Source: Polyangiaceae bacterium
GTDB lineage: Bacteria > Myxococcota_A > Polyangia > Polyangiales > Polyangiaceae
Length of the DNA stretch: 64,000 nucleotides
Assembly (NCBI GenBank): GCA_025936045.1
Contig: JAICUB010000025.1
Span: 1-64,000, forward strand
Reading direction: 5' to 3'
Shown here in pieces: positions 9,577-18,387 of the stretch. The translations under genes were made by a program, and so were the position numbers. The notes beneath the pieces are model-generated. The model saw nothing but the letters and a program-made list of their open reading frames with translations. It made no database searches and had not been told where the DNA came from. The stretch's first letter is position 1. Every line of letters starts with the position of its first letter.

Positions 9577-10977
9577 TCAGGCGAGCTGCTCGACTCGCAC
9601 GGCGTTCGTCGCGCCGCGCACGCCGACGCGCGCACCGTACACCATGACGTATCTCTCTCCCGACCGAACGAGATTACTCTCCATCAGGACCTGGCTCAAG
9701 TCGCGGATTTGGTCCTCGAGCGTCGCCTTTTCGACGAGCGAACGCGGCGTCACGCCCCAATAAAGCGCCAGGCGCCGGAGGACGTGTTCCTCTGTAGAGA
9801 AAGCGAGGATTGGCACCGTGGGGCGCGCCTTCGAGACGAGCCGCGCCGTCACGCCGCTCTCCGTCAGCGCTACCACGAGCTTTGCCCCGACCTCGCGCGC
9901 AATGGACACGGCGGCGTGGGCGATGGCGTCGGGCGTCGTGTGGTCGGGCTCGGAAGCCGCGAGGTTCAAGAAACGGCTCGCCTCCGCCTGACGGATGATG
10001 CGGTCCATCATGCGGCACGCGTGGATCGGAAACTTGCCGGTCGCCGTTTCGGCCGAGAGCATGACGGCATCGGTTCCACCGAACACGGCGTGCGCCACGT
10101 CGCTCGCCTCGGCGCGAGTCGGTCGCGGTGAATCGACCATCGACTGGAGCATCTCGGTCGCGACGATCACGGGCTTCCGGTGAATGCGACACGTGCCGAT
10201 GATCTGCTTTTGGATCACGGGCACCGTTTCGGGCGGAAGCTCCACGCCGAGATCGCCGCGCGCGACCATGGCGGCGTCGGCGGCGCGCACGATCGAGTCG
10301 AGACGCTCGACGGCGTTCGGCGTCTCGATCTTCGCGACGATGGGCGTCGGCTTACCCTTGCGCTCGCAGATCTCACGGAGCTCCTGCACCTCCTCCGCGC
10401 GACGCACGAAGGAGAGCGCGACGAAATCGACGCCGATGGACAGCCCGAAATCGAGGTCGTGCTTGTCCTTCTCCGTCAGCGCGCCGAGGCGCAGGCTACC
10501 GGAGGGGAGATTCACGCCCATTTTGGCGCGCATCGGACCGCCGTGCTCGACGCGGGCCTCGACGCGGTTGCCCTTGATCCCGAGCACGCGGAGCTCGACC
10601 TGCCCGTCCGAGAGCAGAATGCGATCTTCGGGACGCACGTCGTGCTCGAGCCCCTCGTAAGAGACGGCGATGGTGTGGTCGTCGCCCGCGTCGCCCGAGA
10701 TGAGCTCCACGGTGTCGCCCGCGGCAAGCGCGGCGGGGCCGATCTTGCCGGTGCGGATCTTCGGACCACAGAGATCCTGGAGGATTGCGACGGGCTTGCC
10801 CATCGCGGAGCTCTCGACCCGAATCATTTCGGCGCGGCGCCCGTGCTCGGAGTGCTCGCCGTGCGAGAAGTTGAGGCGGGCGACGTCCATGCCGGCTGCA
10901 ATGAGCTCACGAATTTGCTCACGGGATTCGACGGCGGGGCCGATGGTACAGACGATCTTGGCGCGACGAGAAATCAT
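9577..10977 (-). CDS. pyk: Pyruvate kinase
   Basis: 466 residues, normal for the bacterial enzyme, which converts phosphoenolpyruvate and ADP to pyruvate and ATP in glycolysis. The N-terminus (RRAKIVCTIGPA), ARLNFSHGEH, the LQDLCGPKIRTG segment, the active-site lysine segment IVAKIE, MVARGDLGVELP and VIVATEMLQSM with the following DAVMLSAETATGKFP are all present. A regulatory C-terminal domain ends the protein. The frame is open to 11670 upstream, but homology begins at ATG 10977, with an in-frame ATG at 10995 as the alternative. It is divergent from lysA across 63 bases. Confidence 0.97.
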   Translation of the reverse strand: MISRRAKIVCTIGPAVESREQIRELIAAGMDVARLNFSHGEHSEHGRRAEMIRVESSAMGKPVAILQDLCGPKIRTGKIGPAALAAGDTVELISGDAGDDHTIAVSYEGLEHDVRPEDRILLSDGQVELRVLGIKGNRVEARVEHGGPMRAKMGVNLPSGSLRLGALTEKDKHDLDFGLSIGVDFVALSFVRRAEEVQELREICERKGKPTPIVAKIETPNAVERLDSIVRAADAAMVARGDLGVELPPETVPVIQKQIIGTCRIHRKPVIVATEMLQSMVDSPRPTRAEASDVAHAVFGGTDAVMLSAETATGKFPIHACRMMDRIIRQAEASRFLNLAASEPDHTTPDAIAHAAVSIAREVGAKLVVALTESGVTARLVSKARPTVPILAFSTEEHVLRRLALYWGVTPRSLVEKATLEDQIRDLSQVLMESNLVRSGERYVMVYGARVGVRGATNAVRVEQLA

Positions 10978-11040
10978 GGGATGACGGGCCAGCATGCCAC
11001 ACAGGGCCGCGTAATGGGGTAGGTTCTCCTCGCACCCTCC
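10978..11040. promoter_or_regulatory. Short divergent promoter region between pyk and lysA
   Basis: Only 63 bases separate two divergently transcribed genes, so their promoters must overlap or lie partly inside the coding sequences. The minus-strand frame is open through it. No operator could be identified. Confidence 0.4.
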
Positions 11041-12318
11041 ATGGCCGACCGTGAACCAGGCTTTCGACGCAATGCGCAAGGCGCCCTCACCATTTCGGGC
11101 ACTCCCCTCGCGGCAGTCCTCGCCCCACTGATGGAGGGGCCCGGAATGGGCACGCCGGCCTACGTTTATGACCTCGACGGCCTCAGCGCGGGGGCGCGTG
11201 CGCTCGAGGCGAGCTTCGGGGCGGCCCCGCACCTCACCGCCTACGCGGTCAAGGCCAACACCGCGGGTACCATCGTTCGCGCGCTCGCTGCGGCCGGCAC
11301 GGGCGCCGACGTCGTCTCGGGCGGGGAGCTCGAGGTGGCGCTCGGAGCCGGGATCGCTCCGCGAGACATCGTGATGAGCGGCGTCGGCAAGACGGACGCC
11401 GAGCTCGACCAGGCGATCGGCAGCGACATCTATGCCGTCCAAGTCGAGAGCGTCGAAGAGCTCGAACGTCTGGCCGCCCGTGCGCGAGCCGCCGGCAAGC
11501 GTGCGCGCCTCGGCCTGCGGGTCAAACCGGGCGTGATGATCGATTCGCACGCCCACGTCGCCACCGGCCACGACGCGGCGAAGTTCGGCATCGCCCGCAG
11601 CGAGCTCGGCATGGCGTGGGAGCGAGTCGACGCGCACCCGGAGCTCCTGGGCGTCGGCGTGTCCGCGCACGTAGGATCGATGCTTCGCGACGTGGACCCC
11701 TACCTCGCGGCGGCGCGCGTCGTGCTCGACGTCGTGAAGACGCGGCTCGCGAGCGGACGCTCACTCGAGTACGTCGACTTCGGCGGCGGGTACGGCATCG
11801 ATTACGGCGGCGCGCCCGCGCCCGCGCCGCCCGCCTTCGTCACGCAGGCGCTCGCGCTGCTCCGCGCCGAAGGGCTCGACGCGCTCAGGTTCGTGATCGA
11901 GCCCGGCCGTTCGCTCGTGGGGCCGTACGGCGTGCTCGTCGCGCGTATCGTGCAAACCAAGCAGAGCGAAGGTCGGCGCTGGACGATGATCGACGCGGGG
12001 ATGAACGACCTCGTGCGGCCCGCGCTCTACGGCGCGAAGCATCGCGTCGAGCTCCTCCACGCGGCTCCCGCCGAGCCGGAATGGCGCGTGGTCGGTCCCG
12101 TTTGCGAGAGCTCGGACGACTTCGGCGCGCACCCGCTCGGGCCGGCACCCTCGGGGCTCGTCGCGATCCGCGACGCGGGCGCGTACGGCTTCGTCCTCGC
12201 GAGCGAGTACAACGGCCGCGCGCTCGCGGCCGAGGTGTTCGTGAGCGGCGGCGCGGTGACTCACGTGAGCGCGAGCCCGGGACGCAGCGCGTGGGTGAAG
12301 CGCCGGCTCGAGGCCTGA
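11041..12318 (+). CDS. lysA: Diaminopimelate decarboxylase
   Basis: 425 residues. This PLP enzyme makes L-lysine from meso-diaminopimelate. Family motifs are in order: the PLP lysine K71 in AYAVKAN, the GTGADVVSGGE segment, SAHVGS, the phosphate-binding GGGYG, EPGRS, the CESSD motif with the catalytic cysteine from the partner subunit, and GAYG near the C-terminus. Length and order are typical of LysA rather than ornithine or carboxynorspermidine decarboxylases. Monocistronic: the next gene is convergent, 33 bases away. Confidence 0.95.
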   Translation: MADREPGFRRNAQGALTISGTPLAAVLAPLMEGPGMGTPAYVYDLDGLSAGARALEASFGAAPHLTAYAVKANTAGTIVRALAAAGTGADVVSGGELEVALGAGIAPRDIVMSGVGKTDAELDQAIGSDIYAVQVESVEELERLAARARAAGKRARLGLRVKPGVMIDSHAHVATGHDAAKFGIARSELGMAWERVDAHPELLGVGVSAHVGSMLRDVDPYLAAARVVLDVVKTRLASGRSLEYVDFGGGYGIDYGGAPAPAPPAFVTQALALLRAEGLDALRFVIEPGRSLVGPYGVLVARIVQTKQSEGRRWTMIDAGMNDLVRPALYGAKHRVELLHAAPAEPEWRVVGPVCESSDDFGAHPLGPAPSGLVAIRDAGAYGFVLASEYNGRALAAEVFVSGGAVTHVSASPGRSAWVKRRLEA

Positions 12319-12351
12319 GCCGGACGCTTCACCGAGCTCGCGGAGCGAACG

Positions 12352-13470
12352 TCACTGCGTGGGACAGGCGCCCTCCGACGCGACCGAGGTCTGCGCGCGG
12401 AAAGCGTAGCAAGCGTTCGGGTACGTCTTCCCGTCGCAGCCGCACACTTCCATCACGACGTCCGAGCAAATGCCGCCACCGGCGAGCTCGCACGTTCCGG
12501 TTTGATCACCGGAGCCGCACTGCGTTTCGATCGGGAAATTGCAGAATTCACCGCTCGGACACTGCGCGCCGGTGAGCCCGCCGCAGGTATCGCCGCTGCC
12601 GAGGTTGCAGCCGCCCATGCCCACGATCGAAACGCCCGCCATGTTGGCGAAGCACTCGTTCGAGTACGTCTTGGCGTCACAGCCGCACACGGGTTGTTCG
12701 ACGGTGTCGCACGCGTCCGGAAGCGCCGTACAGGTGCCGGTATCGCCGCGGCGGCCGCAGTTGTTCGCGAGCGTGTAGTCGCAGAAGCTCTTGGTGTCGC
12801 ACGTCACACCGGTGTCGCCACCGCACGCGTCGCCCGTAGACGTCGTGCTGCATTCGCCGTCGGAAGCCACGCTGACGCCCGCCATGTGCGCGGTACACGC
12901 GTTCCCGTACGTCATGTCGTCGCAACCGCAGACCGGTTGGTACTGCGTGGTGCAGCCGTCCGGCTGCGGCAAGCAGGTGCCGAGCTGATCGGCGGCGCCG
13001 CACCGCGCGTCTGCCGTGAAGTCGCAGTACTCCGCTTTGCCGCATTTTAGGCCCTGAAGCCCGCCGCACATGCCGCCGCCCGCGGCGCCGCCCTGGCCGG
13101 CGCTGCCGGAAGCGCCGCCCGTGGCCGGCGAGCCCCCGGTTGCATTGGTTCCACCCGCGCCCCCCGTCGCGTTCGAGCCGCCCGTCGCGCTCGAGCCGCC
13201 CGTCGCGTTCGAGCCGCCCGTCGCGTTCGAGCCGCCTTTCGCGCCCGTGCCGCTCGCGCCGCCCGTGGCCGGTGAGCCGCCCGTCGCGTCGGCGCCGCCC
13301 GTCCCGGCATCCCCGCCGGTCATGCCGCTGTCCGCGCCGGCTTCCCCGTGGTGATCGTCGCCGACCACGGCCGTATTGCATCCCTTCGCGCCGAGCACGA
13401 GCGGTGCCGCGAACAGCACGAGCCCGAGCGCGAAGCGATCCACCCTGAGGTTTTTGCCTTCGGTTCTCAT
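12352..13470 (-). CDS. Triple Kazal-type domain lipoprotein
   Basis: 372 residues. ATG 13470 overlaps the upstream stop (ATGA), and AAGGAGA lies 7 bases before it, so the start is firm although the frame is open to 14061. A signal peptide ends at a lipobox (LGAKGC). A Gly/Ser/Asn/Thr stalk with near-perfect 18-base repeats follows. The rest is three homologous Cys-rich units, each with CGG...C, a CGxxxxxGTC segment and a Kazal core PVCGCD(x)TYxNxC or close variant. Kazal folds usually inhibit serine proteases. Here they would be displayed on the cell surface, perhaps guarding against proteases. It is the last gene of the sigma-factor operon. Confidence 0.88.
   Translation of the reverse strand: MRTEGKNLRVDRFALGLVLFAAPLVLGAKGCNTAVVGDDHHGEAGADSGMTGGDAGTGGADATGGSPATGGASGTGAKGGSNATGGSNATGGSSATGGSNATGGAGGTNATGGSPATGGASGSAGQGGAAGGGMCGGLQGLKCGKAEYCDFTADARCGAADQLGTCLPQPDGCTTQYQPVCGCDDMTYGNACTAHMAGVSVASDGECSTTSTGDACGGDTGVTCDTKSFCDYTLANNCGRRGDTGTCTALPDACDTVEQPVCGCDAKTYSNECFANMAGVSIVGMGGCNLGSGDTCGGLTGAQCPSGEFCNFPIETQCGSGDQTGTCELAGGGICSDVVMEVCGCDGKTYPNACYAFRAQTSVASEGACPTQ
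13163..13234. repeat. 18-bp tandem repeat in lipoprotein stalk (4 units)
   Basis: Four contiguous 18-base units (plus-strand CCCGTCGCGTTCGAGCCG, one with a single T to C change), followed by a degenerate fifth. They encode repeated Gly-Gly-Ser-Asn-Ala-Thr. The unit length keeps the frame, so copy number can vary without breaking the gene. Confidence 0.9.
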
Positions 13471-14300
13471 CGTAACGTCTCCTTCTCCCGAACACGCGCG
13501 AGCGCGCGGTCGCGCTCGGGCGCCAAGGGCCCATCCGGAAATGTTCGCGCATGCTGCGTGAGCTTCTGCTCCGCCGTCGCGAGATCGCCTCGCTTCAACG
13601 CACCGAGCGCTTGCTCCATGAGCGTCGTCTCCGCACGCAGCGTCCCCTCGTCGACCGGCGCCGCCACGACCGGAAACGAGCCCACGGCCGGCGACGACTC
13701 GCTCGCCCCGCTCACTGCCGTCGACAACGCGCTCGCGCCGTTCACCGTCGTCACGGCGACGGGCCCGGCACCCCGCGATTTCATGCGCTCCACGCGGCTC
13801 GCCGCCGCGGGCGTCGCGCCGGCGAACGGCGTCGCGGCGACCACCGGCGCCTCGGTCTCGAGCGGTGGCGTGACGAGCGGCGGCCCGCTCGCGCGGTCCC
13901 CGGTTGCCACCGCGAGCGGTACTCCCGCAAGGTTCGTTGCCCGTCGCTTCGCGTCCGTGAGCGACGACGCGTTCACCCGCGCCGGCACGGCCTTGCTCGC
14001 GACCGCCACCGGCGTCCGCGCGTGCGAATGCGCGCGCACGACCGGAACCGCCACCGCGCACGCCAGCAACGCCACTCCGCCGAGCTTCGCGGTGAGCGGC
14101 AGCGCGAGCACCTTCGTCACGACTCCGGCCGTCGCCGTGCCGGTCGTCGCGGCGGCCGTCGCTCCGGGCGCCACCGCACCGACTCCGGCGAGCACCCCCG
14201 CGCTCGCGAGCCGCGCCCGCACGCGCGCTTCGTCTCGGGCGCTCGGCAAATCCTCCCGCAGCGCGTCCGTGAAGGGATCGGAATCGAATTCGGCGCTCAT
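13467..14300 (-). CDS. Putative anti-sigma/TM regulator with C-terminal TPR-like helices
   Basis: 277 residues from ATG 14300, which overlaps the sigma factor stop (ATGA). The N-terminus is a short acidic helix, then hydrophobic segments around 35-60 and 73-90 suggest a membrane anchor. A long Ala/Pro/Thr/Val linker follows. The C-terminus has a helical pair (MEQALGALKRGDLATAEQKL) like the TPR-type ends of proteins encoded beside ECF sigma factors in Polyangia. Position and topology suggest that it restrains the sigma factor, but no zinc-binding anti-sigma motif is visible. Confidence 0.7.
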   Translation of the reverse strand: MSAEFDSDPFTDALREDLPSARDEARVRARLASAGVLAGVGAVAPGATAAATTGTATAGVVTKVLALPLTAKLGGVALLACAVAVPVVRAHSHARTPVAVASKAVPARVNASSLTDAKRRATNLAGVPLAVATGDRASGPPLVTPPLETEAPVVAATPFAGATPAAASRVERMKSRGAGPVAVTTVNGASALSTAVSGASESSPAVGSFPVVAAPVDEGTLRAETTLMEQALGALKRGDLATAEQKLTQHARTFPDGPLAPERDRALARVREKETLR

Positions 14301-14938
14301 GGGGCTGTTCCTCGGGTAACGAGCTCGAGGCGTGCCACCTCGGCTTGAAAAGCGAGCCGCGCGGCGCGCACGCGCGAATACACCGTGTTCACGGGCAGCC
14401 CGGTGATTTCGGCGATCTCGGGCGCGGAGCGCTGCTCGACTTGCGACAGCACGAACGCTTCGCGCTTGTCGTCGTCGAGCCGGTCGAGGGCGCGGCGCGC
14501 GAGCGACAGCCGCTCGCCGCGCTCGAGCGCCTGCTCCGGGTGCTCGCTCGCGAGCGCCTGCGGCGTTTCGGCCACGTCCTCGGCCACGTCCACGGGCGCG
14601 AAGCGCCAAGCGTCCCTACGCGCCGCCGCGCGAGCACGGCGCGCGACGCGCAGCGCGATGGCGTAGAGCCACGTCGTCAGCGCGGCCTGGCCGTCGAACT
14701 GCCCGAGCTTTTGCTGCACGACCAGGAAAACGTCGTGCGCGGCGTCGTCGAGAGCCGCGTCGCGGACGCCGAGCGCGCGCAGACAGCGCCACACGTAACG
14801 GAAATGCTCCGCGTAGACGCGATCGATGTCGGGCGCTTCGGCCGATCGAGCATTCGCTCGACCGGGGGCGAACGGCGTCGGCTCGAGGGTCCCGGCGGCC
14901 ATCTCGGGTTCATCCCGCGAGGCACCCCGATCCGTCAC
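14297..14938 (-). CDS. ECF-type RNA polymerase sigma-70 factor
   Basis: 213 residues from GTG 14938, which overlaps the upstream TGA. ATG 14902 (201 residues) is the alternative. Region 2 (IDRVYAEHFRYVWRCLRALG through DAAHDVFLVVQQKLGQFDG and TWLYAIALRVARRARR) and region 4 (RALDRLDDDKREAFVLSQVEQRSAPEIAEI with the helix-turn-helix GLPVNTVYSRVRAAR) are clear, with no region 1 or 3, as in extracytoplasmic-function sigma factors. It lies between an outer-membrane-like protein and a putative anti-sigma gene, so it probably directs an envelope response and may drive its own operon. Confidence 0.9.
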   Translation of the reverse strand: MTDRGASRDEPEMAAGTLEPTPFAPGRANARSAEAPDIDRVYAEHFRYVWRCLRALGVRDAALDDAAHDVFLVVQQKLGQFDGQAALTTWLYAIALRVARRARAAARRDAWRFAPVDVAEDVAETPQALASEHPEQALERGERLSLARRALDRLDDDKREAFVLSQVEQRSAPEIAEITGLPVNTVYSRVRAARLAFQAEVARLELVTRGTAP

Positions 14939-15882
14939 GGAAAGTGCCAGGCACCGCGAAGGACGAGCACCATCCCCCAGCTTGGCACCCGGTAAAGATC
15001 TTGAAAGCCCGTGACCAAGAACACGGGGCGAACCAGCGCGTAACGCCCTTCGGCGGCGACCTCCACGGACAAGTGCTCGTTTTTGAACGGTATTGTTGCG
15101 AGCTCCGCGGACGGCGCCAGCGTCCACGCCGAGTCCCGCGCCGGCCGAGCGACGCCACTGCCGTGGCCGCTCAGGCGATCGGCGTCGAGCCCCAGCGACA
15201 GGTGGAGGGCCTGCAGCGGCGCGACGACGACCGCGCCGCGCAGCCCGAAACCCCAGACTTCGACGCCCCTGCCCTCGAGGGCGACGAAGCGCCCCGGAAA
15301 GTAGCGGGCACCGATTGAGGCTCCGAAAAGCCCCGCGAGCACGCCGCCGCGGAGCTCGAGCGCGCCCGTGACGTTCGGCACCACTCCCGCGGCCATGCCG
15401 ACACCCGCGGCGAGGTTGCCCTCGAGCCTCGCCCGGCGCGTCCGATTCGCTTCACGCGCCGGCGGAGGTGGCGCGCCGGGCGCGGGCGGAGGTGGCGCGC
15501 CGGGCGCGGGCGGAGAAGGTGCCGGCACTGGAGCTGGAGGCGGTGCCGGAGCCGCCGCCGCGGCTTCGGCCTTGAACGACGCGGCGGCGATCACGGCGGC
15601 GCTCCGCAAGAGCACGCGGCAATCCGCGTGTTCGAGGGCGCGTGTGCGGCCGCCGACGACGAGCGTCAGCCGGTAGGCGCCGTTACTTTCGCGCGCAATG
15701 CGCAGGAGCGCGGGGCGCGCACGGCCGGCGTCGGCTCCGGCGAGCCGCGTGAGCTCACTCGAGAACGCGGACTCGTCCCCGCATTCCGCGGGCACGTCGA
15801 AGCGCGCCGGTTGCGCGAAGCAGCGCTCCGCCGGCAACCAGGTGAGCACCGCGCTCGCCACGACGGCCAGTGTCTTCCTCAT
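14935..15882 (-). CDS. Exported protein with Pro-rich linker and outer-membrane-like C-terminus
   Basis: 315 residues. A signal peptide ends near ERCFAQ. A small domain with two cysteines (AECGDES, ADCRVLL) and an alternating hydrophobic pattern follows, like periplasmic modules common in Polyangia. A Pro/Ala/Gly linker encoded by a duplicated 24-base unit comes next, then about 170 residues of glycine-rich amphipathic strands resembling an outer-membrane barrel ending in VLRGAWHFP. It is first of four overlapping genes leading to the ECF sigma factor, so it may be the envelope sensor or a co-regulated target. Family unnamed. Confidence 0.75.
   Translation of the reverse strand: MRKTLAVVASAVLTWLPAERCFAQPARFDVPAECGDESAFSSELTRLAGADAGRARPALLRIARESNGAYRLTLVVGGRTRALEHADCRVLLRSAAVIAAASFKAEAAAAAPAPPPAPVPAPSPPAPGAPPPPAPGAPPPPAREANRTRRARLEGNLAAGVGMAAGVVPNVTGALELRGGVLAGLFGASIGARYFPGRFVALEGRGVEVWGFGLRGAVVVAPLQALHLSLGLDADRLSGHGSGVARPARDSAWTLAPSAELATIPFKNEHLSVEVAAEGRYALVRPVFLVTGFQDLYRVPSWGMVLVLRGAWHFP
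15461..15508. repeat. 24-bp perfect tandem duplication
   Basis: GGCGGAGGTGGCGCGCCGGGCGCG (24 bases) occurs twice head to tail, followed by a partial third copy. It encodes the Pro-Ala-Pro-Gly-Ala-Pro-Pro-Pro linker of the exported protein on the minus strand and preserves frame. Confidence 0.9.
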
Positions 15883-15947
15883 CGCGCGCCGAGCGAGCTT
15901 ATACCGGCGGACGGAGCGGCGCGGAAAGCCGGAGTCGCGGCGCGCGA

Positions 15948-18194
15948 CTACTCGCCGGTGCCGCGCTTGCCTTCGCTGTCGTCGTCGCCGAGCGTTTCCC
16001 GAGGGGAATCACCGCTCGAGGGAACGCGCGTCGCGGGATGGCGCGCGCTCGACGTGGTCCTCACGGCCGCTTGGCGCGCGCTCGACGGCACCCGAGCCGC
16101 GCGCAGCGACGGCAACGTCCCGCTCGAGTCGAGCCGGCGCGCCCCGCTGCCCGTCTTTCCCGGTGGCACGGAGCGCGTGCGGTAGGGCTGGCCGTTCACG
16201 ATGAGCTCGACGCCGAGCGAGCGGCAGCGACGCGCGATGCGTTCGAGATCGATACCGGCCTGCACCAAAAGCCCCGAAGGAGGGGACGGATCGACGAAGA
16301 GATCGGCCGTCTGGCGGCGCGTGCGCAAAAGCTCCCTCACCTCCGGATCCTCGACCCAGATGAAGCCGGCCGTCGCGACGAACTCGGCGCGACCGACGAC
16401 GGCGCTCGCCTGCGCGAACGAGCGAGCGATGGGATCGGGCAGCTGCGCGAGCGCCTCGAGCCTGCTCTGCAGCACCTCGGCGTCGAAGCCGGCGCTGAGC
16501 GCGCGTGAAAGAGCGGGCTGCGTGACGAGCACGTCGAGCGCGCCGCTGACGGCGCCGATTTCGACGAGCGGCGCGAGGGCGATCACCGTGCCGGTTTGCG
16601 CCGCGGAGCCGATGCGAAGCGCCTGGTGGTCGAGGAAGCGGCTCGGCTCGCCCTGCGGGTGCGACTCCACGCTGTCCGAGAGGTACGCGCGACCGCGCGG
16701 TGTGATCCGCAGCGTCGGCCCGAGTGATTCTTCGTCGTCGGGATCCCCGAGATCGACCACTCCGAGCAGATGCAGGCTTCCGAGCGCGACGCGCCGCGCG
16801 ATCTCCTCGGGCAAGAGCGGCTCGAGCCCGGAGCGCTGCGCCCAGCGTTCGACGAGGCGGCGCACGCCGGGCGTTCGCGAATCCGACCGCACGTACGCGG
16901 CGACCGCTTCCCACGGGACCCAGCGTCCGTCCGACAGCTCCTGCAGCGCTTCGAGCACGAGCTCGCGCACGACACCGCACGCGCTAGACTCGCGCGCTTC
17001 GGGCGGCGCGCGCAGCACCTCGCCGTCGGGACGCGCTTCGTCCCAGGCGCCGCCGCGACGCCACGCCTGGAAGAGCGCACGGGCGAGCTCGGCGACCGGC
17101 AGCGCGCCGGGCGGCGAAGCGACGCCGATGGCCGACGGATCCCAGAGCCCGATGGCGCGGCTCAAGGCCGCGACGAACGCCACGCGCTCCGGGTCCTTGC
17201 CGAAGCGTGTCGCGAGCTTGGTGATGAGGGAGCGTGGCGTGCCGATGCCGGGCTTCACCTCGATGCCGGGGTCACGCACCGCGAGTCCGAGCGCGAGCGC
17301 GAGCGGCGCCGGATCCTCGGCGAAGCGCGCGCGCCGCGGCGCATGATCGTCCCCGAGCACGAAGGTGCGGATCTCCCGGCGCTGCGCTTCGCGCTCGGCG
17401 TGCCGTTGCGCGCCGACGATGCTCGCGACCTCGGTCGGAATCACGTGCCGATTCGGATGCACCGGGACGAGGAAGCCGCGCCGCTCCAGAGCGAAACCGA
17501 CGCCGCGGCGCGAGGGCGTCGCGCCCATGGCGCCGCGCAGGCGCAGCGGTTCGCGCTCGAGATCGAGGAGCTCCTCCGTGTCCACCTCGCCGCCTACCTG
17601 CTCCACGGAGGCGAGCAGCTTGCGTTCGAGCGGCGCGAGCTCTTCCACCTCGCGCGCCAGGCGTTCCGGGTCGCACAAAACTTCCCACGCGGGTTCGAGG
17701 CCGAGCGAGAGAGGCGGCGTCGCGGGGCGTCCGAGGTAGTGCGACGCGATGCTGCTCGCCACGTCGGGATGCGCTTGCCAGAGCATGGCGCGCACTCCGC
17801 GCGGGTCCTCGCCCTCCCAGGGCTTGAGGTGGAGCAAGAACGCGATCGGCAAGAGCAGCTCCACGCCGCCGCCGCGGCCGCGTACGTACACGACGCCGCG
17901 CGCGACGAGCGGCTCCACGGCCGCCGGAAGGCTCTTTGCGCTGAGGACGCCGCCTACCTCGGCGATGCGGTAGAGGAGCTCGCGCGTGGGGCCGGGGAGG
18001 ATCGACGGGTCACGCAGCTCCGGGAGCTGGAGGAGGAGTCGCGCCACCTGCGAAGGCACGTCGATGCGCTTCGCCTCGTCCACGCGGATCTTCAGGCGCG
18101 CGATCAGCGAGCCGAGCTCCGCCTCCGGGAGCTGGCGCAACACGTCGACCAGCCGGATGGGCCGAGGGGGTGGTGAAGCGCTGGGACGGGCCAT
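15948..18194 (-). CDS. Helicase XPB/Ssl2 N-terminal-domain-like protein
   Basis: 748 residues. Helical winged-helix-like N-terminal regions fill about 10-450. Around residues 500-690 the sequence (FLDHQALRIG...ALAPLVEIGAV, LVTQPALSRAL, LEALAQLPDPIARSFAQ, TAGFIWVEDPEVRELLRTRR) matches the helicase-associated XPB/Ssl2 N-terminal module found alone in actinobacterial and myxobacterial proteins. A low-complexity Ser/Arg/Pro tail ends it. There is no ATPase/helicase core here, so it is not itself a helicase. A role in DNA repair or transcription is only suggested by the family name. ATG 18194 is the natural start. Confidence 0.7.
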   Translation of the reverse strand: MARPSASPPPRPIRLVDVLRQLPEAELGSLIARLKIRVDEAKRIDVPSQVARLLLQLPELRDPSILPGPTRELLYRIAEVGGVLSAKSLPAAVEPLVARGVVYVRGRGGGVELLLPIAFLLHLKPWEGEDPRGVRAMLWQAHPDVASSIASHYLGRPATPPLSLGLEPAWEVLCDPERLAREVEELAPLERKLLASVEQVGGEVDTEELLDLEREPLRLRGAMGATPSRRGVGFALERRGFLVPVHPNRHVIPTEVASIVGAQRHAEREAQRREIRTFVLGDDHAPRRARFAEDPAPLALALGLAVRDPGIEVKPGIGTPRSLITKLATRFGKDPERVAFVAALSRAIGLWDPSAIGVASPPGALPVAELARALFQAWRRGGAWDEARPDGEVLRAPPEARESSACGVVRELVLEALQELSDGRWVPWEAVAAYVRSDSRTPGVRRLVERWAQRSGLEPLLPEEIARRVALGSLHLLGVVDLGDPDDEESLGPTLRITPRGRAYLSDSVESHPQGEPSRFLDHQALRIGSAAQTGTVIALAPLVEIGAVSGALDVLVTQPALSRALSAGFDAEVLQSRLEALAQLPDPIARSFAQASAVVGRAEFVATAGFIWVEDPEVRELLRTRRQTADLFVDPSPPSGLLVQAGIDLERIARRCRSLGVELIVNGQPYRTRSVPPGKTGSGARRLDSSGTLPSLRAARVPSSARQAAVRTTSSARHPATRVPSSGDSPRETLGDDDSEGKRGTGE

Positions 18195-18361
18195 GGGGAC
18201 GCGACCGCCCGTGCCCCGAGGCCTCGAACGGTTATCTATCTAAAGTTACGCGCCCTTTTGCGCCGTGTCGAGCGTCAGCGCAGGCGACGGTAAGAAACGA
18301 ACCGACAAAAAGCCGTGCAAGAAATGTCTTCGGGGGGAAATGTCTCGATGCTGTCGCGTGT

Positions 18362-18387
18362 GTTTGCGGGGCCCGAGCCCCGCAAAC
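18362..18387. repeat. Perfect 11-bp inverted repeat, 4-nt loop
   Basis: GTTTGCGGGGC (18362-18372) and its exact complement GCCCCGCAAAC (18377-18387) flank the loop CCGA. This is a very stable hairpin in the leader region of the HD-domain gene. There is no T-run, so it is not a standard intrinsic terminator. It could be a protein-binding or RNA-structured leader element. Confidence 0.85.

Noticed and set aside
9578..11670. A 697-residue pyruvate kinase from the full open frame
   Set aside because: Pyruvate kinase homology begins at ATG 10977. The upstream part is antisense to lysA.
13163..13234. CRISPR array
   Set aside because: The 18-base units are contiguous with no spacers and encode a lipoprotein stalk.
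15948..18194. Calling this protein an active XPB helicase
   Set aside because: No Walker A/B or helicase motifs are visible. Only the N-terminal-type associated module is present.
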